From the NCBI RefSeq assembly GCF_019195455.1, contig NZ_JAIMBW010000001.1, positions 2,880,001-2,944,000 on the forward strand: a stretch of DNA of 64,000 bases, given 5' to 3'. The notes under the pieces are model-generated. The model saw only the letters and a program-made list of their open reading frames with translations, made no database searches and had not been told where the DNA came from. Position numbers and translations under genes: made by a program. This stretch comes from Gymnodinialimonas phycosphaerae (GTDB lineage Bacteria > Pseudomonadota > Alphaproteobacteria > Rhodobacterales > Rhodobacteraceae). Shown here piece after piece: positions 26,807-35,277 of this stretch (positions are counted from its first letter, which is position 1; the number at the start of each line of letters is the position of its first letter).

Positions 26807-27307
26807 TCAGCTCTCCAAATTCGTCTCAATGACGGTCAGGCTCGTGGGCATTGCGGTCCGGTCGATCTCCACCTCGATCCGAGGTTCCCTCAGGAAGGTG
26901 GATTGCAGCGTCTCTGGCGTCCGGTCGATGCGGATCCAGTCCCCCGATGCGCGTGCGGCTTCAGCCCACGCGTCCACCTCTGCACCGAAGGGGCCAAACA
27001 CCGCGCAGAATTGCACGACCGCCTCCGGGGTCGAGCGGACCAGTTGCCATTCCCGGAGCTCCTCCATCCACGTCTCTTGCACCGCGTCCGCGGCCATCAG
27101 GGTAAGGCCAAGGGTATCGCTGTCGCGCACCTCCACCATAGGCGTCAGGCAGCGGGCCTCAAACTGTGCAAACGTATCTTCCACCTGCGCCAAGGCAGGC
27201 GCGACGGCGCCCATCGTCGCCAGCATCATACCGACAGCCGTAGCCACAGAAAAACTACAGGGGCCAATCAGGGTCTTGCACCCTGAATTCCGGGCCATTT
27301 CAGTCAT
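26807..27307 (-). CDS. Secreted protein of unknown function in the ABC transporter operon
   Basis: 166 residues with a signal-like hydrophobic N-terminus (about 18-40, ending PALA-QV) and a soluble mature part containing EARCLTPMVEV and QFCAVFGP, whose cysteines could pair. No known domain seen. It starts eight bases inside the end of livG and is followed three bases later by livH, so it is co-translated with the transporter. A second in-frame ATG (27298) is an alternative start. It may be a periplasmic accessory factor of the importer. Confidence 0.6.
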   Translation of the reverse strand: MTEMARNSGCKTLIGPCSFSVATAVGMMLATMGAVAPALAQVEDTFAQFEARCLTPMVEVRDSDTLGLTLMAADAVQETWMEELREWQLVRSTPEAVVQFCAVFGPFGAEVDAWAEAARASGDWIRIDRTPETLQSTFLREPRIEVEIDRTAMPTSLTVIETNLES

Positions 27308-28118
27308 GGGCGACCCCCAGGTAGGCGTCGATCACTTCCTGGTTGTTGCGCACCTCATCCGGCGTGCCGTCGCCGATCTTCTTGCCGTAATCCATCACCA
27401 CGACGCGGTCGGACAGGTCCATCACAACACCCATATCGTGTTCGATAAGCACGATGGTCGTCCCGAACTCGTCATTCACGTCGAGGATGAAGCGCGACAT
27501 GTCTTCCTTCTCCTCCACGTTCATCCCCGCCATCGGCTCATCCAAGAGCAGGATCTGCGGCTCGGCCGCCAGGGCCCGCGCCAGTTCCACCCGCTTCTTC
27601 AGGCCATAGGGCAACCGCCCCACGGGCGTTTTGCGGATCGCCTGAATCTCAAGAAAATCAATGATTTCCTCAGCCTTCTGGCGGTTGGCAACTTCTTCCG
27701 CCTCGGCGCGGCCCCACCAGAACGCCTGCCCGAACAGACCCGTCTTCATATGGTTGAGCCGCCCGGTCATCACGTTGTCCAACACGCTCATCCCCTCGAA
27801 CAAGGCGATGTTCTGGAACGTCCGCGCAATGCCCTGGCGCGCGACCTGAAAGGGCTTCATCGAGGGCCGCTTGGCCCCACGATAGAGCACCTCCCCTTCC
27901 TGCGGATGATAGAACCCGGAAATCACGTTCAGCATGGAGGATTTGCCCGCCCCATTGGGCCCGATGATCGCGCGGATCTCGCCCTCGCGCACATCGAACG
28001 AGATGTTCTTGATCGCTTCAACCCCCCCAAATCTAAGGGTAATATTGCGCATCTCCATGACCACGGGGCCGATCTGGCGCCCGTCAGCTGTCACATGGCC
28101 TTCTGCCGCATCAAGCAT
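27300..28118 (-). CDS. livG: Branched-chain-type ABC transporter, ATP-binding protein (LivG family)
   Basis: 272 residues: Walker A GPNGAGKSSML, Q-loop and LivG-type insertion (VMTGRLNHMKTGLFGQ), signature LPYGLKKRVELARAL, Walker B ILLLDEPMAGMN and switch His in LIEHDMGVVM. The signature is the atypical LivG form. It is the first transporter gene after the acyl-CoA ligase, with a 78-base gap. Confidence 0.93.
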   Translation of the reverse strand: MLDAAEGHVTADGRQIGPVVMEMRNITLRFGGVEAIKNISFDVREGEIRAIIGPNGAGKSSMLNVISGFYHPQEGEVLYRGAKRPSMKPFQVARQGIARTFQNIALFEGMSVLDNVMTGRLNHMKTGLFGQAFWWGRAEAEEVANRQKAEEIIDFLEIQAIRKTPVGRLPYGLKKRVELARALAAEPQILLLDEPMAGMNVEEKEDMSRFILDVNDEFGTTIVLIEHDMGVVMDLSDRVVVMDYGKKIGDGTPDEVRNNQEVIDAYLGVAHD

Positions 28119-28196
28119 CTTTCACCCCCCTTTCGCGCGGGATGGTGGGTGGGGCGATGGCGCAAGCCGAGCGTATTTGCGAAGCAAACCCGCCCA

Positions 28197-30170
28197 TCAT
28201 TCCGCCGCCATCTGACCAGAGCTTACGTCCACGGTCGCCGCATCGATGATCTGCAACGTGGCCGTGATCTTGCCCTTCCGACCATCCTCGTAGGTCACTT
28301 CCGTCTCGGTATATTGCTCAGACTTGCCGCCGTACAAAGCCTCCAGCAGATCCGCGAATTTCTCCTCCACGATCCGCCGCCGCACCTTGCGCGTCCGGGT
28401 CATTTCCCCGTCGTCCGCGTCCAACTCCTTGTGCAGCACAAGGAACCGCGCAACCTGGCAGTGGGCCAGCATCGGGTCTTCCGCAACGGATCTGTTCACC
28501 GCCTCCACATGACCTTTGAGAGAGGCCAGCACCTGCGGATGCCCGGCCAGTTCCTGATAGGACGCATAGGCGATGTTGTTGCGTTCCGCCCAGTTTCCCA
28601 CAGCGCTCAGGTCGATGTTGATAAAGGCGGTGCAGTAGTCTTTCTCGTTCCCGAAAACCACCGCTTCCAGAATGTCGGGATAGAACTTCAGCTTGTTCTC
28701 CACGAACTTCGGCGCGAACAGCCCGCCGTGGGCCATTTTTCCGACGTCCTTGGCGCGGTCCAGAATTCGCAAATGGCCCGTGCCTTCCTCGATGAACCCC
28801 GCGTCGCCCGTGGCGACCCAGCCCTCGGCATCCTTGGTGGAGGCCGTGGATTCCGCGTTCTTGAAATACTCCACGAAAGTGCCCGGCGAGCGGTAGAAGA
28901 CCTCTCCGTTCTCCCCGATCTTCAGCTCCACCCCCGGTGACGGCACGCCCACGGTATCGGGTCGCACTTCGCTGTCTGGCTGTTGCGTGATGAAAACGCT
29001 CGCCTCCGTCTGACCGTAAAGCTGTTTCAGGTTGATCCCCAGCGCCCGGTAGAAATCGAAGATCTCGGGCCCGATCGCCTCACCAGCCGTGTAGCCCACG
29101 CGCACGCGGCTCATGCCCAACGTGTTCTTCAGCGGCCCGATCACCAGCAGATTGTCCAGCGCATAGGCAAGCTTCTCGCCCGTACTGACCGGTTTGCCAT
29201 CCAGGATCTTGGGCCCAATCTCCTTGGCGCGCGCCATGGCCCGATCAAAGAGGCGCTTCTTGAACCGGCCCGCGTCCTCCATGCGGATCATCACCGAGGT
29301 CAGCAACGTCTCGAACACCCGCGGCGGGGCGAAGAAATACGTCGGCCCGATCTCACGCAGGTCGGTCATCATGGTGTCGGCCGACTCAGGGCAATTGACG
29401 CAGAACCCTGACCAGTAGGCTTGCCCGATGGAGAAGATGAAATCGCCCACCCACGCCATGGGCAGATAGGCCAGCACCTCATCCTCCGCCCGCAAACCGT
29501 CGAATTCACACGACGATTTGGATGTCTCGATGATATTGCGGTTCGACAGAACAACGCCCTTGGGCTTGCCCGTCGTGCCGGACGTATACAACATCACGCA
29601 GGTGCTGTCGTAGGTCAGTTCCGCCTCACGGGCGTGTAATTCGGGCAGCAGGCGTTGGTGCGCGGCGCGGCCTTCCGCCTGCACATCGTCCAGCGCGTTC
29701 ATTTTCGAGTGGTCGTATTTGCGCATCCCGCGCCGATCCACGTAGACGATGTGTTCGATGCCGTGCAGCGTCTCCTGCGCCTCCAGCACCTTGTCGACCT
29801 GCTCCTGATCGCCTGCGATCACGAAGCGCGCGCCGCAGTGCTCCAGCACATAAGTCATCTCTTCGCTGACGGCATCCTGGTACAGCGGCACCGGCACGGC
29901 GCCCGCCATTTCCACGGCCACCATCGACCAATACAAGGCAGGCCTGTTGCGCCCGATGATGGCAACGTAATCGCCCCGTTCCAGCCCCAGCGCCAGAAGC
30001 CCCAGCGCCAGCGCCTCGATCTCGTCCAGCGTCTCGGCCCAGGTCCAGCTTTGCCAGATCCCGTATTCCTTTTCACGGTACGCATCGCGTGACCCGAACA
30101 GGGCCGCATTGCGGCGCAACAGCGCCGGTATGGATTGAGGCGCGCCCGCAGGCGGTGAGATATCGGCCAA
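28197..30170 (-). CDS. Long-chain acyl-CoA synthetase (AMP-binding, AMP-forming)
   Basis: 657 residues. The AMP-binding P-loop is LYTSGTTGKPKGVVLSN. Further motifs are YLPMAWVGDFIFSIGQ, GQTEASVFI, WVATGDAGFIEEGTGHLRILDR and a C-terminal lysine region. It belongs to the FadD/FAA-type group seen beside LivFGHM-like importers. It probably traps the imported carboxylate as its CoA thioester at the membrane. First gene of the transporter cluster; its 5' side faces the divergent hybrid kinase gene, and GGAGGATA precedes the start. Confidence 0.9.
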   Translation of the reverse strand: MADISPPAGAPQSIPALLRRNAALFGSRDAYREKEYGIWQSWTWAETLDEIEALALGLLALGLERGDYVAIIGRNRPALYWSMVAVEMAGAVPVPLYQDAVSEEMTYVLEHCGARFVIAGDQEQVDKVLEAQETLHGIEHIVYVDRRGMRKYDHSKMNALDDVQAEGRAAHQRLLPELHAREAELTYDSTCVMLYTSGTTGKPKGVVLSNRNIIETSKSSCEFDGLRAEDEVLAYLPMAWVGDFIFSIGQAYWSGFCVNCPESADTMMTDLREIGPTYFFAPPRVFETLLTSVMIRMEDAGRFKKRLFDRAMARAKEIGPKILDGKPVSTGEKLAYALDNLLVIGPLKNTLGMSRVRVGYTAGEAIGPEIFDFYRALGINLKQLYGQTEASVFITQQPDSEVRPDTVGVPSPGVELKIGENGEVFYRSPGTFVEYFKNAESTASTKDAEGWVATGDAGFIEEGTGHLRILDRAKDVGKMAHGGLFAPKFVENKLKFYPDILEAVVFGNEKDYCTAFINIDLSAVGNWAERNNIAYASYQELAGHPQVLASLKGHVEAVNRSVAEDPMLAHCQVARFLVLHKELDADDGEMTRTRKVRRRIVEEKFADLLEALYGGKSEQYTETEVTYEDGRKGKITATLQIIDAATVDVSSGQMAAE

Positions 30171-30368
30171 TCTATCCTCCCTATCGCCAACCCTCCCGGT
30201 TGGCGTGCACCGCAGGCACCCTCTTGTCCGAGGCGCTCTTCAGTTCGCCCACCGTGCCATACAAGCAGTGTCCGTCAAGCGTTACCTGACTTTTTCCCAA
30301 ACCTTACGAATTGTAACAGCATGGCGGGCGGCCTTGGCGAATGCGGTGCAGGTCGCTAGCCATGGGTC
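30171..30368. promoter_or_regulatory. Divergent promoter region between the transporter cluster and the two-component genes
   Basis: 198 bases. On the minus side a hairpin (GCCAACC-CTCCC-GGTTGGC, 30186-30204) sits 16 bases before the ligase start and would fall in the 5' leader. The palindrome TTAC-GAATT-GTAA at 30304-30316 is a candidate operator. The layout suggests that the neighbouring response regulator controls the transporter cluster. No confident -35/-10 box. Confidence 0.35.
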
Positions 30369-32276
30369 ATGGCACGCGATCCCACCACGGAATCCTTCAC
30401 CCGCGCAGGTCTCAACCTGATTCAACAGGCCTTGTCGATCTATGACGCGGACCTGCGGCTGGCCGTGTCCAATCGGCCGTTTCAGGAAATGTTCGGCCTG
30501 CCCGAACACCTCGTCACGCCCGGCGCCCGGTTTGACGAGACGCTTCGGTTTCTCGTGACCCATGGCGAATACGGCGAGGTCGACGATGTCGACGCCTTCG
30601 TGCAGACGCGCGTCGATCAGGCCCTGGCCTTCCTGCCCCATTACCTGGAACGGGTGCGCGCCAACGGGCGGGCAATCAGCGTCGAAGGCTCGCCTCTGCC
30701 CGATGGGGGCTGGGTCACGGTCTATACCGATATCACGGCAGTCAAACGGCAAGAGGCGCTTCTGCGCGCCCGGTCCGAAGAGCTGTCCGATCAGGTCCTC
30801 ACCCACACCGAAGAACTCGCCCTGTCCAACCGCCGCCTTGAGGCCACGATCATCCAGTTGCAGGAGGCCAAAGCCGCCCTGACCGAGATGGAGGCCCGCA
30901 CCCGGCTGGTTACCGAGATGACGCCCGCCCACATCGGTCACATCGATGCGCGCGGCATCTACACCTTTACCAACCGACGCCTGTCTTCGCTGCTGCCGGG
31001 CCGTGCCAGCGACATCATCGGGCGCACCTTCGAAGAGGCCTTGGGGGATGAAACCGCCGCAATCCTGCGCCCCACGCTGGCGCGGGCCAGCGCCGGTGAG
31101 CCTGCGGTTCTGGAATTCACGGAACCCGCCTCCGGGCGCCGCATCCGAACCGCTTTCACCCCCGATGAACACGCCGATGGCGGCGTCTACCTTCTGTCCA
31201 CCGATGTCACCGAAGAAGCGCAGGCCCGCACCGCGCTGGAGCAGACCCACAAGCGCGAACTGGCGGCGCAACTGACCTCGGGCCTTGCCCATGATTTCGC
31301 CAATCTGCTGACCATCATCCTTGGCCTGCAAGCGCGGTTGGAAAAGCTGCCCCTGCCCCACGGCGCCCACGAGTTGACGGGTGCCACCCGTATGGCCGTT
31401 CGGCGGGGCGGACTACTGCTTGACAAGATCGCCAATATGACCGGCGCGCGTGAGATCAGCCCCGCGCCCGTCGTGGTGCAGGATTTCCTCGCCGGTTTCA
31501 CGCCCTTGGCCGAGGCGACCTTGCCCGACGGGGTCACGCTTGCCGTGACCTGCAACATTCCCCACCCCGCCTTGATGCTGGACGCGGGGTCCTTGCAAGA
31601 CGGGCTGTTGAACCTTGTGCTGAACGCCCGCGATGGGATCGGCGACGCCGGAGAGATCACCCTGGCCCTGCGCGACGTGCAGGATACCTGGCTGGAGATC
31701 ACAGTGGACGACACCGGGCGCGGGTTCTCGGAAACCGCCCTGAGGCAGGCCCTGAACCCGTTTTTCACCACCAAGGGCGATGAAGGATCGGGCCTTGGCC
31801 TGACGATGGTCTATGATCTGGTGAAACTTGCGGGGGGCACGATGGCCCTTTCCAACACCGCCCAGGGCGCGCGCGTCACCCTGCGCCTGCCGCTGCGCCC
31901 GGCCGAGGCCGAGGCCCGCCCCCGCCTGATCCTTCTGGTCGATGATATCTCTGAAATTCGCGCCCACGTCCGCGATCTGTTGACCGATCTCGGCCATCAG
32001 GTGATCGAGGCCGCCACGGCGGAAGAGGCACAGACGCTGGCCGACCTGCCCGGCCTGGACTGGGTGTTGTCCGACATCCATCTGGGCGGGACAGACGGCG
32101 TCGCCTTGCTGAGGGATATCGCGCAAAGGCATCCGGCCCTGCGGCTGGCCTTGATGACATCCTTGCCGCCCGACGATCCCCTGTTCGCATCGGGTGCCGC
32201 CCGCTGGCCCGTCTTGCGCAAAACCCTGGACGGCAGCGTCCTGGCGGGGCTTCTGACCACCAAGGTGACACCATGA
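30369..32276 (+). CDS. PAS-domain hybrid histidine kinase with C-terminal receiver domain
   Basis: 635 residues, cytoplasmic (no membrane segments). Order: PAS-like domain (about 14-130), coiled coil (130-175), second PAS (180-290), HisKA with phospho-accepting SGLAHDFANLLTIILG, HATPase with NLVLNARDGIG, DDTGRGF and GDEGSGLGLTMVYD, then a receiver with phospho-acceptor Asp in WVLSDIHLGGTDG. It probably senses an intracellular signal and passes phosphate to the next gene's product, which overlaps its stop by four bases (ATGA). Divergent from the acyl-CoA ligase/ABC transporter cluster. Confidence 0.9.
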   Translation: MARDPTTESFTRAGLNLIQQALSIYDADLRLAVSNRPFQEMFGLPEHLVTPGARFDETLRFLVTHGEYGEVDDVDAFVQTRVDQALAFLPHYLERVRANGRAISVEGSPLPDGGWVTVYTDITAVKRQEALLRARSEELSDQVLTHTEELALSNRRLEATIIQLQEAKAALTEMEARTRLVTEMTPAHIGHIDARGIYTFTNRRLSSLLPGRASDIIGRTFEEALGDETAAILRPTLARASAGEPAVLEFTEPASGRRIRTAFTPDEHADGGVYLLSTDVTEEAQARTALEQTHKRELAAQLTSGLAHDFANLLTIILGLQARLEKLPLPHGAHELTGATRMAVRRGGLLLDKIANMTGAREISPAPVVVQDFLAGFTPLAEATLPDGVTLAVTCNIPHPALMLDAGSLQDGLLNLVLNARDGIGDAGEITLALRDVQDTWLEITVDDTGRGFSETALRQALNPFFTTKGDEGSGLGLTMVYDLVKLAGGTMALSNTAQGARVTLRLPLRPAEAEARPRLILLVDDISEIRAHVRDLLTDLGHQVIEAATAEEAQTLADLPGLDWVLSDIHLGGTDGVALLRDIAQRHPALRLALMTSLPPDDPLFASGAARWPVLRKTLDGSVLAGLLTTKVTP

Positions 32277-32977
32277 TCGACGCCCCCCTCGTGACCATAC
32301 TCGATGATGAACCGCAGATCCGCGCCATGCTCTCCGAGGCCCTGCAAGACGCAGGCTTTCGCACCGCAACCTTCGCCCGCGCGACCGAATTCGAGGCCGC
32401 CCTGCGCCACACCACCCCCGATGTCTGCCTTGTGGACCTTGGCCTGCCGGACCGCGATGGCCTTGCGGTCGTTCACCGCCTGGCGCTGGAATCCGGGGCG
32501 GCGATCATCATCATCTCGGGCCGCGCCCAGGTGCAGGACCGCGTCACGGGGCTGGAGCTGGGGGCCGACGACTACATCATCAAGCCCTTCGATCCGACCG
32601 AGGTCATCGCCCGCGTCCGCGCCCGCCTGCGCAGCCCCAAGGCCCCGGACCGCGCCCAGAACACCGCACGTTTCAACGGCTGGACGGCGCAGTTCGACAG
32701 TTACATCCTGACCGACGCCAGTGGCGTCGAGACCCCGTTTTCCCATGCCGAAGGCGAGGTCCTGCGCCTTTTTCTCAATGCACCCAAGCGCTTGATTTCA
32801 AGGCAGCACATGCAAGAAAGCCTGGGCGGCGCGGCGGGTGACAGCTTTGATCGCGCCATGGATGTCCGCATCTCGCGGCTGCGCACGAAACTGGGCGAGG
32901 ATCCCAAGAATCCACGCCTGATCAAGACGATCTATGGCGCGGGCTATATCTTTCTGGGGGATGTCACCTGGTCCTAG
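32273..32977 (+). CDS. OmpR-family response regulator
   Basis: 234 residues: receiver domain with acidic pocket LDDEP (Asp11/12), phospho-acceptor Asp55 in VCLVDLGLPDRDG and Lys in DDYIIKPFDPTE, followed by a winged-helix DNA-binding domain (SRQHMQESLGG, DVRISRLRTKLGEDP, IKTIYGAGYIF). Co-translated with the upstream kinase. Likely target: the divergent transporter/ligase operon, by position only. Confidence 0.92.
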   Translation: MIDAPLVTILDDEPQIRAMLSEALQDAGFRTATFARATEFEAALRHTTPDVCLVDLGLPDRDGLAVVHRLALESGAAIIIISGRAQVQDRVTGLELGADDYIIKPFDPTEVIARVRARLRSPKAPDRAQNTARFNGWTAQFDSYILTDASGVETPFSHAEGEVLRLFLNAPKRLISRQHMQESLGGAAGDSFDRAMDVRISRLRTKLGEDPKNPRLIKTIYGAGYIFLGDVTWS

Positions 32978-33035
32978 CGGCCCCGCCGGTCCGCTGATAG
33001 CCTTGCCGTGACTGGTGCCATGAAGGAGCCTCCCG

Positions 33036-34088
33036 ATGCATCTCTGGGTCCGAGCGGAAGAACGCGCCAATGAGCGGCGCGTGGGCATCACCCCCGTAGG
33101 CGTGGCGCGGCTATTGGCCGACGGGCTTGACGTGACAGTCGAAGACAGCCCCTCGCGGATCCTCCCCATCGATGGCTACCGACAGTCCGGCGCCCGGATC
33201 GCCCCGGCCGGAACGTGGCGCGAAGCGCCCGAGGATGCCGTCATCTTCGGATTGAAGGAACTGCCCGAAGACACCGGCCCCCTGCGCCACCGTCACATCC
33301 TTTTCGGCCACGCCTTCAAGGGCCAGGCCGACGGGCCGCACCTGTTGCAGCGCTTCAAGGAAGGCGGAGGCACCCTTTACGATCTGGAATACCTGGTGGA
33401 TGACGCCGGCCGCCGCGTTGCGGCCTTCGGCTACTGGGCCGGGTTCGTGGGCGCCGCGCTTAGCGTGGGGTCATGGGCCGCGCAACATGGCAAGGACCCG
33501 ATGGGCGCGGTCAGCAGCTGGCCGGATCAAGACGCGCTCATCGCCGATATCAAAGCGCGCCTTGCTGACGCCGAAGCCCCCTTGCCCACGGCTTTGATCA
33601 TCGGCGCCCTGGGGCGCACGGGCACTGGGGCGTCGGCATTTCTCAAGACCCTGGGTGTCACGCCGACCGCTTGGGACATGGCAGAGACGGCCCATGGTGG
33701 CCCGTTCCCCGAGGTTCTGGCCCACACGATCTTCCTCAATTGCATCCTCGCGATGGACGGTGTCCCCGTCTTTGTTGCTGCAACCGCCAAAAGCGCGCCG
33801 CGCGCCCTGCGCGTCATCGGCGATATCGCGTGCGATCCAAGTTCGGATTTCTCTCCGATCAAGGTCTATGACCGCGTGACAACCTGGGCAGATCCCACGC
33901 TTCGCGTTGCGGACAAGCCGCCGCTCGACGTTATGGCGATCGACAATCTGCCGTCGCTGTTGCCACTGGAAAGTTCCGAGGATTTCGCCGAGCAGCTGTT
34001 CCCGCATCTGCTTGCCCTGCCGCAAATCTATCAAGGTGTCTGGGGCCGGGCCCATGCAACGTTCCAAAGCGCCCTGAACGCTCTCTGA
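33036..34088 (+). CDS. Saccharopine dehydrogenase (NAD+, L-lysine-forming) family protein
   Basis: 350 residues resembling LYS1-type saccharopine dehydrogenases, in which an alanine-dehydrogenase-like fold binds NAD: VFGLKELPEDTGPLRHRHILFGHAF, GALGRTGTGASAFL (nucleotide binding) and AIDNLPSLLPLESSEDFAEQLFP near the C-terminus, all typical. The enzyme interconverts saccharopine with lysine and 2-oxoglutarate. AAGGAGCCTCCC lies upstream of the ATG. It follows the response regulator gene by 58 bases and may be separately transcribed. Confidence 0.88.
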   Translation: MHLWVRAEERANERRVGITPVGVARLLADGLDVTVEDSPSRILPIDGYRQSGARIAPAGTWREAPEDAVIFGLKELPEDTGPLRHRHILFGHAFKGQADGPHLLQRFKEGGGTLYDLEYLVDDAGRRVAAFGYWAGFVGAALSVGSWAAQHGKDPMGAVSSWPDQDALIADIKARLADAEAPLPTALIIGALGRTGTGASAFLKTLGVTPTAWDMAETAHGGPFPEVLAHTIFLNCILAMDGVPVFVAATAKSAPRALRVIGDIACDPSSDFSPIKVYDRVTTWADPTLRVADKPPLDVMAIDNLPSLLPLESSEDFAEQLFPHLLALPQIYQGVWGRAHATFQSALNAL

Positions 34089-34152
34089 CACCTTTTTCAA
34101 ACGCGCCCGCAGGGCGCGAGGCTCCCCCGCGACGCCGAAGGCGGCGCAAACC

Positions 34153-34467
34153 CTACAACAGATCTTCTTCCTGCCCGGCCACATCCAGGTTCAGCGCCTC
34201 TGCGCCCGCCTCCAGATGATCCGCGAAATGGGGGCTCCCGAACAGGTAATCCGCCGTGGGGACCGACGCCTCCTGGCGCGCCATGGTGATGGCCTCTTCA
34301 AGCTCCTCCGCCTCGTAGCTGCCGCGTCCGATCCAGAAGATCGCGACCAGCTCGACCTGTTCTTCCTCTGGCAACCGTTCGATGAAGCTGCGCAATTCGC
34401 CTTCCGCGCGTCCCATCTCCCGGCCCATCAAAATCACTTGGGCCACGGCCCGCGTTGAGATTTCCAT
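34153..34467 (-). CDS. DUF3775 family protein
   Basis: 104 residues (MEISTRAVAQVILMGREMGRAE and onward). The stretch LVAIFWIGRGSYEAEELEEAITMARQE and the ending around YLFGSPHFADHLEAG match what I recall of DUF3775. Soluble, acidic, no known activity. GGAGCGGGAT precedes the start at 34467. An upstream in-frame ATG would add only a basic, unlikely N-terminus. Confidence 0.72.
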   Translation of the reverse strand: MEISTRAVAQVILMGREMGRAEGELRSFIERLPEEEQVELVAIFWIGRGSYEAEELEEAITMARQEASVPTADYLFGSPHFADHLEAGAEALNLDVAGQEEDLL

Positions 34468-34539
34468 ATCCCGCTCCTTCCGGTTTCTGTTCCTACACAA
34501 TCAGAAGCAGGGCCCGGGCGCTTTGACTCAGAACAAGTC

Positions 34540-35277
34540 TCAGCGGCGGAAGAAGATCCACTCGTAGATTGATGTCGGCAGGAACCGTGACAGGCGGAAC
34601 AGAAGGCTGAAGCCCATGGGGAACGCCTTGTGGAACGAGCTTGTGTTCATCTGCTCGAACACTTCGCGCGCGGCGGCTTCTGGCGTCATCATGAAGGGTT
34701 TGGAATGCGGATTGTCGTCCTGCATCTGGGTCTCGATGTAACCGGGGTTGGCCAGTTGCACGAGGATGCCCGTGTCCTTCAGATCCCCATGCATCGATTC
34801 CGCCAGCGCCATAAGGCCCGCCTTGGATGCCGAGTAACCGATGGAGCCCGGCAGGCCCCGGTAAGCCGAAAGGGATCCGATCAGCACGATGTGGCCCGCA
34901 TTGCGTTCGACCATGGGGCCGATCACCTGGCCAATGACGCGCGCGGCCCCCAGCAGGTTGACGTCAAACAACTGTTCGACCTTGTCGGCATCCCATTCCG
35001 TGGCCTTGATCAAGGTGCCAAGCCCGGCAAGGAACACGATCCCGTCGACCTGGCCCACCGCCTCTGCCGCCGCCTCGACCGAGGCGCGGTCCGACACGTC
35101 CATCGGCACGACGGTCGCGGCGCCCGGCAGGCTGTCTGCCACGGCGGTCAGCTTGTCCTCGGATCGGGCGGACAGCACGACCTCGATGCCGGATCGGCTC
35201 ATCAGGCCAGCCAGTTCGCGCCCCAACCCGTCAGAGGCGCCGATCAACCAATACCGCTTTCCCGTCCAATCCTGCAT
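34540..35277 (-). CDS. Short-chain dehydrogenase/reductase (SDR)
   Basis: 245 residues with the classical SDR fold: IGASDGLGREL (NAD(P) binding, TGxxxGxG variant), LAGLG, LIGSLSAYRG, and catalytic Tyr-x-x-x-Lys in SIGYSASKAGLMALAES. The substrate is unknown. It starts where the MFS gene ends (TAATG, one-base overlap), so it is the last gene of the four-gene operon driven from the RpoE-type promoter at 38590-38616. Related genes sit beside rpoE-chrR in Rhodobacter sphaeroides. Confidence 0.85.
   Translation of the reverse strand: MQDWTGKRYWLIGASDGLGRELAGLMSRSGIEVVLSARSEDKLTAVADSLPGAATVVPMDVSDRASVEAAAEAVGQVDGIVFLAGLGTLIKATEWDADKVEQLFDVNLLGAARVIGQVIGPMVERNAGHIVLIGSLSAYRGLPGSIGYSASKAGLMALAESMHGDLKDTGILVQLANPGYIETQMQDDNPHSKPFMMTPEAAAREVFEQMNTSSFHKAFPMGFSLLFRLSRFLPTSIYEWIFFRR

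Noticed and set aside
22903..28940. Very long open frames on the plus strand opposite the ABC transporter cluster (up to 751 codons)
   Set aside because: They are antisense to well-supported genes, have basic and His/Arg/Gln-rich composition, no family features and no ribosome binding sites. They arise from the codon bias of GC-rich genes.
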